Below are positions 41,607 to 49,224 of a stretch of DNA of 54,887 nt, one piece after another. The position numbers and the translations under genes are program-made. Under the pieces are notes generated by a model, which was not told the DNA's origin, made no database searches, and saw nothing but the letters and a program-made list of their open reading frames with translations. Every line of letters starts with the position of its first letter. Within the stretch, counting starts at the first letter, position 1. This DNA is from Desulfovibrionales bacterium (lineage in GTDB: Bacteria; Desulfobacterota; Desulfovibrionia; Desulfovibrionales; Desulfovibrionaceae): positions 1 through 54,887 of the forward strand of contig JASGMV010000025.1 in assembly GCA_030156255.1 (NCBI GenBank), written 5' to 3'.

Positions 41607-41659
41607 GGAAAAGCCAAGGCCGACGCGCAGATCAGGTACGCGTCGGTTTTGGCTTTCCC
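41607..41659. repeat. Long imperfect hairpin in the BASS gene 3' region
   Basis: An 18-bp stem (41610-41627 with 41639-41656), perfect except for two adjacent G-U pairs, closes an 11-base loop; two more G-C pairs extend it past one mismatch. It begins about 90 bases after the transporter stop on the minus strand. It is part of a row of three hairpins between 41523 and 41723. Confidence 0.6.
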
Positions 41660-41691
41660 GCAGCAACGGAGCAGATGTTTTTTTTCGGCGG

Positions 41692-41723
41692 CCTGCGGGG
41701 GCGGAGGATCCGGCCCCCGCAGG
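41692..41723. repeat. G/C-rich hairpin flanked by T and A runs
   Basis: CCTGCGGGGGC and its complement (41692-41702 with 41713-41723) flank a 10-base loop, with eight T before and eight A after on the plus strand. The flanking runs can pair and lengthen the stem. The loop sequence GGAGGATCCG resembles that of the terminator at 41523-41544. It lies about 20 bases after the transporter stop. Confidence 0.6.
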
Positions 41724-41744
41724 AGGAAAAAAAATTTGCGTTCG

Positions 41745-42737
41745 TCAAGCGGATTCGACGGCGGCGGACTCGCTTTCGGGCGGACCAAGCACGCGATCCG
41801 AAAACTTTACGTACCAGGCCGCGGACTGCACTTGCAGCACGTAGGCCAGGGCGATGACCAGCGCCGCGTCGGACCCCTGCGGGCCGAAAGCATTCATGGC
41901 GATGGCCAAAGCGATGGACAAATTGCGCATCACCGAGCCGTACACCATGGCCACGGCGTCGCCGCGCGGCAACAAAAGCCTTCCAAGCAGCGTGCTCAGG
42001 AGATAGTTGAAGCCGTAAAGAAAAGAAAGCGGTCCCAAAATCGAGGCCAGCATCTCCGGGTGGGCGGCGATGGACCGCGCCTTGAGCGCCATGGCGATGA
42101 ACACGATGCCCAGGACGCCCAGGGTGGCCAGGGCCGGAAATTTCGGCGCGATGCGTTGCTTGAATTCGGCCGCACCGTACCGGCCGACCAGGAGTTTGCG
42201 GGTCAGTTGTCCAACGGCCATCGGCAAAAAGACGATCAGCCCGATCTGCTTGAACACCGCGGCCAAATCCACGGGAATCTCGGCGCCGAGCAGACCCTGC
42301 ACGTAGACCGGCGTCGCAAGGGAGCCCAGCACCAGGCCGATCACGGTCATTTTCACCGCCGCCGCGAGATTGCCCTTGGCGAAGCCCGTCCAGGAAATGG
42401 TCATGCCGCTGGTCGGCACGAGTCCGGCCAGCAGAAGCCCAAGGGCGAGGTAGGGGTTCTCCGGAAAAAAAGCCCGCCCCAAGCCGAAGGCCAAAAACGG
42501 AATCACCCCAAAGTTGAGAAGTTGCGTCAACACCTGGGCCTTGAGGTCGCCGCCCCGCAGGACCTCGGCCGGGCGCAGCGTAACCATCATGGGGTAAACC
42601 ATAAGGAATGTGAACGGAATGATAAGAACCTTGAGCGGACGGGCGTCGAAGGACAGGCCGGCCGCCATGCCGGCCGCCATGAACGCCGGAATAGCCAGCA
42701 CGAGATTTTTCGTTGCCATCTGGATCAGTCTGCGCAT
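41745..42737 (-). CDS. Bile acid:sodium symporter (BASS) / arsenite permease-like transporter
   Basis: The 330-residue inner-membrane protein has about ten membrane segments and fits PF01758 (BASS superfamily, which includes Acr3-like permeases). Visible signatures are LLLAGLVPTSGMTISWTGFA, with a Pro-Thr-Ser turn in a membrane helix, and YGSVMRNLSIALAIAMNAFG, a crossover helix. It lacks the Cys of classical Acr3, so the substrate, arsenite or an organic anion, is not settled. AAGGAG precedes the ATG at 42737. It is divergent from a Crp/Fnr gene with 105 bases between them that contain a perfect FNR-type palindrome, so control by that regulator is likely. Confidence 0.85.
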   Translation of the reverse strand: MRRLIQMATKNLVLAIPAFMAAGMAAGLSFDARPLKVLIIPFTFLMVYPMMVTLRPAEVLRGGDLKAQVLTQLLNFGVIPFLAFGLGRAFFPENPYLALGLLLAGLVPTSGMTISWTGFAKGNLAAAVKMTVIGLVLGSLATPVYVQGLLGAEIPVDLAAVFKQIGLIVFLPMAVGQLTRKLLVGRYGAAEFKQRIAPKFPALATLGVLGIVFIAMALKARSIAAHPEMLASILGPLSFLYGFNYLLSTLLGRLLLPRGDAVAMVYGSVMRNLSIALAIAMNAFGPQGSDAALVIALAYVLQVQSAAWYVKFSDRVLGPPESESAAVESA

Positions 42738-42814
42738 ACGTTTCTCCTTGGATCGTGGTGTGCGCCAATCAACCGTGTCAGAACGCAACATAGGGCATGG
42801 GCTGGTGGTTCGCG

Positions 42815-42828
42815 TTGATTTCGATCAA
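42815..42828. promoter_or_regulatory. Perfect FNR-type operator
   Basis: TTGAT-TTCG-ATCAA matches the FNR consensus TTGAT-N4-ATCAA at all ten defined positions. It ends two bases before the AAGGAGG ribosome binding site of the Crp/Fnr gene and lies 78 bases upstream of the BASS transporter start. Its position suggests autorepression of the regulator and possible control of the transporter. Confidence 0.8.
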
Positions 42829-42842
42829 CAAGGAGGCTTTTT

Positions 42843-43514
42843 TTGGTTTCTCCCAAGATTTTATCCGGCGTCGGCCTGCTCCAGGGGTTGTCCCTGGAGC
42901 AGCTGGAGCGGCTCGCAGCCGCGGCCGTGGTCAAAAATTTCGCGGCCGGAGAATTGATCGTCTCCGAATCGGAGCCGAGGCGGGGCTTCAACATCGTGCT
43001 GGAGGGAAGCGTGAAGGTCTTCAAGGCCTCCAGCGAAGGCAAAGAGCAAACCATTTACGTCTTCGGCCCCGGAGAACCCTTCTGCCTGTGCTCGGCCTTC
43101 AGCCGGGACGAACACCTGGCGAGCGCCGCGGCGCTGGAGCCGAGCCGCATTCTGCTCCTTTCCCCTACCGAAATGGAAAAACTGGCCCGAAAAGAGCCGA
43201 CGCTGCTCATGTCCATGGTTTCGCTGCTCTCCAGGCGGCTCAAGGATTCTTTGGAGCTTATCGAGTCGCTGTCCCTGCGCGGACTTCCCGGCAGGATCGC
43301 GGCCTTCCTGCTCCAGGCGGCCCAGGAAGAGAACGGCCGCATGATCGTCCGGCGACGGCTGACCCAACGGGAGTTGGCCAAAATGCTCAACGCCACGCCC
43401 GAAGCCTTGTCGCGCGCCCTCAAAAAACTGGCCGATGACGGACTGATCGAGAACAAGGGACGGGAGACGCTTCTCCTGGACGTGGAGGGGCTGCGGGAGG
43501 CGGCCAGAGGTTGA
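42843..43514 (+). CDS. Crp/Fnr-family transcriptional regulator
   Basis: The 223-residue protein has a cyclic-nucleotide-type beta-roll (about 10-125), a dimerisation helix and a winged HTH. The recognition helix reads PEALSRALKKL, with Glu187, Ser190 and Arg191 in the E-x2-SR pattern of FNR, which fits the TTGAT-N4-ATCAA box in front of it. It has no N-terminal Cys group for an FNR-type Fe-S cluster; the only Cys are in FCLC (80-83). Its signal is therefore different from that of FNR. The start is TTG, chosen because AAGGAGG lies six bases upstream and no ATG fits. Confidence 0.9.
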   Translation: MVSPKILSGVGLLQGLSLEQLERLAAAAVVKNFAAGELIVSESEPRRGFNIVLEGSVKVFKASSEGKEQTIYVFGPGEPFCLCSAFSRDEHLASAAALEPSRILLLSPTEMEKLARKEPTLLMSMVSLLSRRLKDSLELIESLSLRGLPGRIAAFLLQAAQEENGRMIVRRRLTQRELAKMLNATPEALSRALKKLADDGLIENKGRETLLLDVEGLREAARG

Positions 43515-43539
43515 AACGCCGGACCGCCGGCTCGCTCCA

Positions 43540-44685
43540 TCAGCCAGGCGATAGAGGCAGGCTCACCACGAGAAGGGTCTCCTCCGGCTCGTCCGAGGTG
43601 GACATGGCGATGTCGCCGCCGTGGGCGCGCGCCACAAGCAAGGCGCTATAGGCGCCAAGCCCCGTGCCGCGGCGCTTTCCCGAGGTGGCGTACTTGCCGA
43701 AAAACTTGTCGCGAATTTCCTGCGGCACGGCCCCCTGGTTCCGTATCCACACCTTGGCGAGCCCGTCTTCCGCAAAGACGGCCGCCTCGACCCAGCCGCC
43801 CGTGGAGGCGGCCTCCATGGCGTTGAGCAGCAGGTTGGCGAGCATCACCCGCAGCAAATCCCTCTCCCCCCCGACGACCACGGGTTGCAAGTCGACGAAG
43901 ACCTGAAGCTCCTTGGTCCGGCGCAGGCCGTCCAGGTCGTTCAGGCAGTCGTTGGCCACGTCCTCCAGGTTCACCGGTTCGGGGTCCAGCTCGAAGCGGT
44001 TGGTCTCCATTCGATAGATGCTGAGGGAATTGTCGATCATCCGCTGCATGGCCTTGCCGCTGTCCAGCACCATGAGCAGCATACGGCGCTGATCTTCCGT
44101 CAGGTCGTCCTGCTGCAGCAGGAGCGTGGGAAGCCCGATGATCCCCTGCAAGGGAGACTTGAGGTCGTGGCGCAGGATGCGCTGGACGTCCTCGCGCAAG
44201 GTCTCGGCCTTCTTGCGCTCCGTGATGTCCATCAGGAAGGCGTCGTAGTAGGCCACGCGGCCGTCCTGGCCACGGATCGCGCGCATGCAGCGCGACGTCC
44301 AGATGACGACGCCGTCCCTGCGGCGCATGGGGCATTCGTAATCCGCGACAACTTCCTCTCTCTCCAGAGTAGCCACCAGCTTGCCGCGATCCTCCTTGTG
44401 AAGATACAGCTCTCCCCCGATATCGTGCACCGAGGAAACAAGCTGCTCCGCGGAGTCGTACCCGTAAATTTGAGCCAGCCGCGGGTTGGCGCTCAGAAAG
44501 GTCCCCTCGGGAGTGGATCGGTAGACGCCAATGGGCGCACTGTCGATCAAAGCCTCCAGACGGCGCCGGGCCTCCTCCAATTGCAAGGCGCTCAATCGCC
44601 GGCGCTTGCATGAGAAGAGCAAGGACAGGCCCAGGCCAAAAACGGCACCGGCGCCTCCGACCAACAGCGTTGCGAACAGGCTCAT
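43540..44685 (-). CDS. PAS sensor histidine kinase
   Basis: The 381-residue kinase has one N-terminal membrane segment (about 5-26), a PAS domain (about 45-160, ALIDSAPIGVYRSTPEG...), HisKA with an HDLKSPLQ-type phosphoacceptor site (RILRHDLKSPLQGIIGL) and an HATPase (NLLLNAMEA, IRNQGAVP, GTGLGAYSA). The G2 box is less conserved than usual (GLGAYSALL). It has no receiver domain and no periplasmic sensor. It follows uspA by 7 bases and has GAGG before its ATG, so the two genes share a transcript, probably from the sigma-54 promoter at 45198. It is convergent with the Crp/Fnr gene. Confidence 0.9.
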   Translation of the reverse strand: MSLFATLLVGGAGAVFGLGLSLLFSCKRRRLSALQLEEARRRLEALIDSAPIGVYRSTPEGTFLSANPRLAQIYGYDSAEQLVSSVHDIGGELYLHKEDRGKLVATLEREEVVADYECPMRRRDGVVIWTSRCMRAIRGQDGRVAYYDAFLMDITERKKAETLREDVQRILRHDLKSPLQGIIGLPTLLLQQDDLTEDQRRMLLMVLDSGKAMQRMIDNSLSIYRMETNRFELDPEPVNLEDVANDCLNDLDGLRRTKELQVFVDLQPVVVGGERDLLRVMLANLLLNAMEAASTGGWVEAAVFAEDGLAKVWIRNQGAVPQEIRDKFFGKYATSGKRRGTGLGAYSALLVARAHGGDIAMSTSDEPEETLLVVSLPLSPG

Positions 44686-44692
44686 AGACGCC

Positions 44693-45124
44693 TCACGTCG
44701 CCACCAGAACGGGGATGTCCGCCATCGTCACAACCTTCTCGGCGACCCCGCCGACCCGGCCGCCGCCCTCGGCTCCGCGGGCGCCCAGGACGATAAGATC
44801 AGCCTCCATCCACCGGGCGCGTTGTAGAATCTCCTCCGGCGGATAACCGACGGCAATGAAAAAATCTGCGTTCTCGGTGTCGTACATCCGGTACTTGGCC
44901 AAATCGCTCATTTTCTTGTCCGCGGCCATACGAAGTTCGGCTTTCAGCACCCTTGAGGAGATGCTGGCCGGATCCGCAGGATAGTCTTTGTCCAACTCCG
45001 GCAGGACGTGCAACACCGCAAGGCGGGCGCCCGAGAGTTTTGCCAGACACTTCGCCAAATCCAACGCCTTGTCGGTCATCCGGGAAAAATCCACCGGACA
45101 GAGAATCGTCTGAAAACTGGACAT
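44693..45124 (-). CDS. Universal stress protein, UspA family
   Basis: The 143-residue protein is a single Usp domain: ILCPVDFSRMTDKALDLA at the N-terminus and ADLIVLGARG near the C-terminus. The ATP-binding pattern G-x2-G-x9-G-[ST] is altered at its end (GARGAEGGGRVGGVAEKV, no Ser/Thr after the last Gly), so nucleotide binding is uncertain. ATG at 45124 is chosen over a GTG two codons earlier because GAGG sits five bases before it. It is the first gene of an operon with the sensor kinase. A strong sigma-54 promoter lies 74 bases upstream, pointing to control by an NtrC-type activator. Confidence 0.9.
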   Translation of the reverse strand: MSSFQTILCPVDFSRMTDKALDLAKCLAKLSGARLAVLHVLPELDKDYPADPASISSRVLKAELRMAADKKMSDLAKYRMYDTENADFFIAVGYPPEEILQRARWMEADLIVLGARGAEGGGRVGGVAEKVVTMADIPVLVAT

Positions 45125-45197
45125 CGCCACCTCATCGTTATTGCGGCCACCCGGCGAAACGCCGCGAACGAAGACGTCCCCGCTCTTCGAGACAAAG

Positions 45198-45212
45198 GCA
45201 AAGAATATGCCA
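45198..45212 (-). promoter_or_regulatory. Sigma-54 promoter of uspA / sensor kinase operon
   Basis: On the minus strand TGGCATATTCTTTGC has the -24 TGGCA and -12 TTGC boxes at exact spacing; only one consensus base (C to T) differs in the -24 box. An A/T-rich tract lies upstream (about 45225-45265), where activator or IHF binding would be expected. Confidence 0.75.
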
Positions 45213-45369
45213 GCCTTATACAGCTACATCCAACTGATATAAATTATTTTTCTGAGAAATGCAGAAAAAACGAGTGAACTAGGCGCCGGGTTTTCTTACA
45301 CTCCGTCAAATCACAGCGTCCCGCGCGGGCCGGGGGTGCGCACAATCAGGGAAGGGCTCCGGGAAAGGC

Positions 45370-46431
45370 CTACGATCCGGATTGCATGCGCCGCTGCATC
45401 AGCAGGAAATCCGCCAACGTCAGAGCGACCATGGCCTTGGCCACCGGATTGATGCGGGGAATGGCGCTCACGTCGTGCCGGCCGCCGACGCTCAAAACGG
45501 CGGGTTCGCCCGACGAGGTCACGGTCTGTTGCTCCAAGGCGATAGAGGGGATGGGCTTGACGTGGATGCGGGCGATCACCTCCTGGCCGTTGGACACCCC
45601 GCCCAACACGCCTCCGGCGTTGTTGGACGCGAATCCGCGAGGCGTCATCCGGTCGTTGTTCTCGCCTCCCGTGAGACGGGAGGCGATGGCGCCGGCGCCG
45701 ATCTCCACGGCCTTGACCGCGCCGATGGACATCAGGGCGTAGGCCAGACGGGCGTCCAACTTGTCGAAAACCGGTTCGCCGAGGCCGGCCGGAACGCCTA
45801 CGGCCTTGATCTCCACCACGCCGCCGATGCTGTCCCCCCGGGACTTGACCTCGCGCACGCGCTCCTCCCACAAGGGGACCGTGTTCACGTCCGGAGAGCC
45901 GAACGGTTTGTCCTGGGCGGCTTCGACGTCCAGCGGCCTGGCCGGGATTCCCCCCAGCTCCAGGGTGTAGGCGAAGACCTGAATCCCCTCCTGCGCAAGC
46001 AGCGCCAGGGCCACAGCGCCGCCGGCCACCCGAGCTGCGGTCTCACGGCCGGAAGCCCGTCCGCCGCCGCGGTAGTCGCGAAAGCCGTATTTGGCGTCGT
46101 AGGGCATGTCCGCGTGCCCCGGACGGTAAATATCCTTGATCTTGGAGTAGTCGCGGGAGCGCTGGTCCGTGTTTTCGATCAAAAAACCGATGGGCGTTCC
46201 CGTGGTGCGGCCTTCGAACACGCCGGACAGGATCCGCACGAGATCCTTTTCCTTGCGGGCGGTGCTGGCCGGACCCTGGCCCGGTTTGCGGCGGTCCAGC
46301 TCGGCCTGGATCATCGCCTCGTCCAGGGGGATTCCCGAAGGGCAGCCGTCCACCACCCCGCCGACGCCGGGGCCGTGGGACTCGCCGAAGGTGGCCAGCC
46401 GAAAGATTGTGCCGAAGGCGCTCCCGCTCAT
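45370..46431 (-). CDS. aroC: Chorismate synthase
   Basis: AroC makes chorismate from EPSP, the last step of the shikimate pathway, using reduced FMN. The 353-residue product has all family signatures: GESHGPGVGGVVDGCPSG at the start, GGGRASGRETAARVAGGAVA in the middle and the C-terminal half with SIGAVKAVEIGAG and GGVSNGQEV. It lies 4 bases after the ktrA stop and is the last gene of the aroK-ktrB-ktrA-aroC set. AAAGGA precedes the ATG. Confidence 0.96.
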   Translation of the reverse strand: MSGSAFGTIFRLATFGESHGPGVGGVVDGCPSGIPLDEAMIQAELDRRKPGQGPASTARKEKDLVRILSGVFEGRTTGTPIGFLIENTDQRSRDYSKIKDIYRPGHADMPYDAKYGFRDYRGGGRASGRETAARVAGGAVALALLAQEGIQVFAYTLELGGIPARPLDVEAAQDKPFGSPDVNTVPLWEERVREVKSRGDSIGGVVEIKAVGVPAGLGEPVFDKLDARLAYALMSIGAVKAVEIGAGAIASRLTGGENNDRMTPRGFASNNAGGVLGGVSNGQEVIARIHVKPIPSIALEQQTVTSSGEPAVLSVGGRHDVSAIPRINPVAKAMVALTLADFLLMQRRMQSGS

Positions 46432-46435
46432 TTTA

Positions 46436-47098
46436 TCAAATCCTTTTGATCAACCGGCTTACGTCGTCCAGATTCCCCATGACCAGCATCATGTCGCCGC
46501 GCTGCAGGCGATCCTGGGCTTGGGGAACAAAATCCATTTCCGTGGTCCCCACCTTCCGGATGGCCAAAACCTGAACTTTGTGCTTACGCCGCAAATCCAG
46601 ATCTCCGAGAGTCTGGCCGTCCCAGTCGTCCACCATGACCTCTTGGACCACCACGCCCCTGGCCAGTTCGATATACTCCAAAAGGCCCGGAATAGACAGC
46701 CGATGCGCCAACTGTTGGGCAACGAAACGTTCGGGGAACACGACCATGTTCACCCCCAACCGGGTGAGGATCTTCTCGTGGCGCTCGCTGACGGCCTTGA
46801 CCCATATCTCCTCCACGCCCAGCTCCTGCAGCCCCAGCACCACAAGGATGCTGGCCTCCATGGACGCTCCGGTGGAGACCACCACATGGCTCAAGTCCTT
46901 GAATCCCAACTGCTCCAGAGCCTTTTCGTCCGTGGCGTCAGCCGTGAAGACGTGAGAAAGCATGTCCTGGGCCCGCTTGATCCTTTGCGGGTCGCTGTCC
47001 ACCCCGACGACCGTGTGCCCCAGCTCCTTGAGCGTCTGGGCCAACGACAGGCCGAACTTGCCCAGGCCGATGACGCCTACCTCTTTTTTTCTGGCCAT
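46436..47098 (-). CDS. ktrA: Potassium uptake regulatory subunit, KtrA/TrkA type
   Basis: The 220-residue cytoplasmic protein has an RCK N-domain (VIGLGKFGLSLA, with acidic VDSDPQR for the adenine nucleotide) and an RCK C-domain (about 140-220). It gates the membrane subunit KtrB in response to ATP/ADP or NAD(H). Single RCK length matches KtrA rather than the double TrkA of enteric bacteria. ATG at 47098 has GGAGG upstream; the earlier open frame is not coding. It follows ktrB by about 90 bases on the same strand. Confidence 0.92.
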   Translation of the reverse strand: MARKKEVGVIGLGKFGLSLAQTLKELGHTVVGVDSDPQRIKRAQDMLSHVFTADATDEKALEQLGFKDLSHVVVSTGASMEASILVVLGLQELGVEEIWVKAVSERHEKILTRLGVNMVVFPERFVAQQLAHRLSIPGLLEYIELARGVVVQEVMVDDWDGQTLGDLDLRRKHKVQVLAIRKVGTTEMDFVPQAQDRLQRGDMMLVMGNLDDVSRLIKRI

Positions 47099-47190
47099 GG
47101 CCTCCTCCCTTTGGCGACCCGGATTCAGGCGAAGGCCGCCAACGCCGCCAGGGGTACACCCGGAGACGACCCGGCGCAAGTTGGCAGGTC

Positions 47191-48564
47191 TCAACCCAGC
47201 GGCAGCGTCCGCTCAGGCAACCGGTAGCGGGGCTCCGTCTGCCAGGAGTGCAACGCCGTGAGCAGCCAGACCGGCCCCAGGCGTCCGATGAACATCAGCA
47301 AGGATATGACCAGTTTGCTTCCCGTGGTCAACCCTGCGGTCAACCCCATGGACAACCCCACCGTGCCGAAGGCCGAAATCGTCTCGAACAGGGTCTCCAG
47401 CAGGCCGGCCCGGGCCAAGGGATGCGACTCCACGCCGCCTTCCGCGGCCAGCAGCAGCAACGTGGCCACACCGATGAAAAAGAAACTGAAGATGAGCAGC
47501 GTCAGAGCCTTGTTCACGCTTTCGGAATCTATGGCGAACCGCCCCACGCGCACCTGGTCCCGGCCCAGGAATTGAGCCCGGATGAATCCCCACCACACCC
47601 GCAGCGTGGTCGTCTTGATCCCGCCGGCGCAGGAGCCGGGCGATCCTCCGATGACCATCAACAGCATCATGATGACCAACGACACGTTGGTCATCACGGA
47701 AACGTCCAGCGTGTTGAAGCCCGCGGTGCGGCACGTCACGGACTGGAACAGCGACTCCAGAACGAGCGCACCCAGTCTGACCTGCCGATGTCCGCCGGCC
47801 AATTCGGCCAGGAAGATGGCGGCTGCGCCGACAATGACCAGCATCGCGCTGGTCCGCAGGACGACCCTGGACGGCCAGCTCAACCACGCTTCGGGCTGCG
47901 GACCTTCGCCGCGTTTGGCCCTAAATCGGGCTGCAAGCCAGCGAGGCAGTCCGGCCAGTTCATACAGAACGGCGAACCCCAAGCCGCCCAGCGTGATCAA
48001 AACCATGATCACCACATTGACCCCGATCTGGTCCTTGAATTGGACGAGGCTGTCCGAATAGAGGCCGAAGCCGGCGTTGCAGAAGGCCGAAACCGAGTGG
48101 AACAAGGCCGACCAAAGACCGAATCCGCAGGGGTTGAGCCAGTGCAGCAACACGGCCCCGACCAACTCCACGCAAAAGGTTCCAGCCACTACCTGCAAAA
48201 TGAACCGAACCAGATGGAAGGCCGGATCGTGCAACAACGTCTGGCTCACCGAGATGCGGTCGGACAGGGACACGCGCTTCCGGAAGAGGTACAGCGCCAG
48301 GGTGGTGTAGGTCATGATGCCGAGTCCGCCGAGCTGGATCAACCCGAGAATGACCGCCTGCCCCAGATGATTGAAACTGGTCCCGGTGTCCACCACCGAC
48401 AGTCCGGTGACGCACATGGCCGAGACCGACGTGAACAGGGCGTCCACCAGCGAAAGGTCCCCCCGGTGGCACGGCGCCCAGCGCAGCACCGCCGCGCCCG
48501 CGAAAATGGCGAGCGCGTAAAACCACACGGGAAGCCAAAACGGCGTCAGCAGTCTATTTTTCAT
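47191..48564 (-). CDS. ktrB: Potassium uptake membrane subunit, KtrB/TrkH type
   Basis: The 457-residue membrane protein has the four pore-loop repeats of the Trk/Ktr/HKT family, each with the filter Gly: SVSAMCVTGLSV, SVSAFCNAGFGL, SVTCRTAGFNTL and TISAFGTVGLSM. It transports K+ (often with Na+) and works with KtrA. ATG at 48564 overlaps the end of aroK by 11 bases, and no separate ribosome binding site is seen, which suggests translational coupling. The longer frame start at 48603 lies inside aroK and lacks membrane character. Confidence 0.93.
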   Translation of the reverse strand: MKNRLLTPFWLPVWFYALAIFAGAAVLRWAPCHRGDLSLVDALFTSVSAMCVTGLSVVDTGTSFNHLGQAVILGLIQLGGLGIMTYTTLALYLFRKRVSLSDRISVSQTLLHDPAFHLVRFILQVVAGTFCVELVGAVLLHWLNPCGFGLWSALFHSVSAFCNAGFGLYSDSLVQFKDQIGVNVVIMVLITLGGLGFAVLYELAGLPRWLAARFRAKRGEGPQPEAWLSWPSRVVLRTSAMLVIVGAAAIFLAELAGGHRQVRLGALVLESLFQSVTCRTAGFNTLDVSVMTNVSLVIMMLLMVIGGSPGSCAGGIKTTTLRVWWGFIRAQFLGRDQVRVGRFAIDSESVNKALTLLIFSFFFIGVATLLLLAAEGGVESHPLARAGLLETLFETISAFGTVGLSMGLTAGLTTGSKLVISLLMFIGRLGPVWLLTALHSWQTEPRYRLPERTLPLG

Positions 48565-49105
48565 GGGAGTTGCAGTTCCGCCGCCCGGGCCGCAGGCGCT
48601 CACAGGCCCGTTCGACCAGTTCCTCCAGGGGCAAACCGGCGTCCAGCACGACGTCGGCGGTCTGCCTGTACAGCGGTTCGCGCCGAGCCAGGACGTCGCG
48701 CACCTCGTCGATGACGGTCCCGCCCGTCAGGGACGGCCGCTGGGCCTCCAAGGGATCGCTGGCCAGCCGCCGGGCCAGGATTTCCGGATCCGCGCACAAA
48801 TAGGCAACCTGGCCTCTGGAGAGCACGGCCCGGTTCTCCGGTTTCAAAACGATCCCCCCTCCGCAGGCGATGACGCCTCCGTCCTTGCCGGCGAGGGCCG
48901 CGGCCTGGTTCAAGGCCCGGGTTTCTATGGCGCGAAAACTGTCCCACCCGCGAACGGCCACGTGGTCCGCGATGCTTTGGCCAAGCAGGGTTACGGCCAA
49001 GTCGTCGGTGTCGAGGAAAAGAATGTCCAGCCGCTCGGCCAGGATTCGCCCCAGGCTGGTTTTGCCGCTGGCCCTGGGGCCGACAAGGAAAATCGGACGC
49101 TGCAT
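48554..49105 (-). CDS. aroK: Shikimate kinase
   Basis: The 183-residue enzyme phosphorylates shikimate with ATP. The P-loop is GPRASGKTSLG (9-19), followed by DTDD for Mg/shikimate binding, an Arg in RGWDSFRAIE, and GGGIVL. GGGGAG precedes the ATG at 49105. It is the first gene of a minus-strand set with ktrB, ktrA and aroC; thus two shikimate-pathway genes flank a K+ uptake system. A terminator of the preceding gene lies at 49131-49166. Confidence 0.93.
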   Translation of the reverse strand: MQRPIFLVGPRASGKTSLGRILAERLDILFLDTDDLAVTLLGQSIADHVAVRGWDSFRAIETRALNQAAALAGKDGGVIACGGGIVLKPENRAVLSRGQVAYLCADPEILARRLASDPLEAQRPSLTGGTVIDEVRDVLARREPLYRQTADVVLDAGLPLEELVERACERLRPGRRNCNSHEK

Positions 49106-49130
49106 GCAGTCTCCCCAAAGGAGCTTGATC

Positions 49131-49166
49131 AAAAAAACCGGCCCCCGCCAACGCGGAGTCCGGTTT
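49131..49166 (-). terminator. Rho-independent terminator after the 555-residue protein gene
   Basis: On the minus strand AAACCGG (49160-49166) pairs with CCGGTTT (49135-49141), with a paired G/C interior, and is followed by a run of T. It lies about 60 bases after the stop of the 49225-50892 gene and upstream of aroK. Confidence 0.8.
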
Positions 49167-49224
49167 CATACCAAGCGGGGGGGAAGCGCGTCAATGTCTG
49201 CTCAAGAGCGCTTTCCGGGGAGGC

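Noticed and set aside
46430-46460. TTGATCAA near the aroC start as an FNR site
   Set aside because: The two half-sites lack the 4-base spacer, and the sequence is inside the ktrA coding end.
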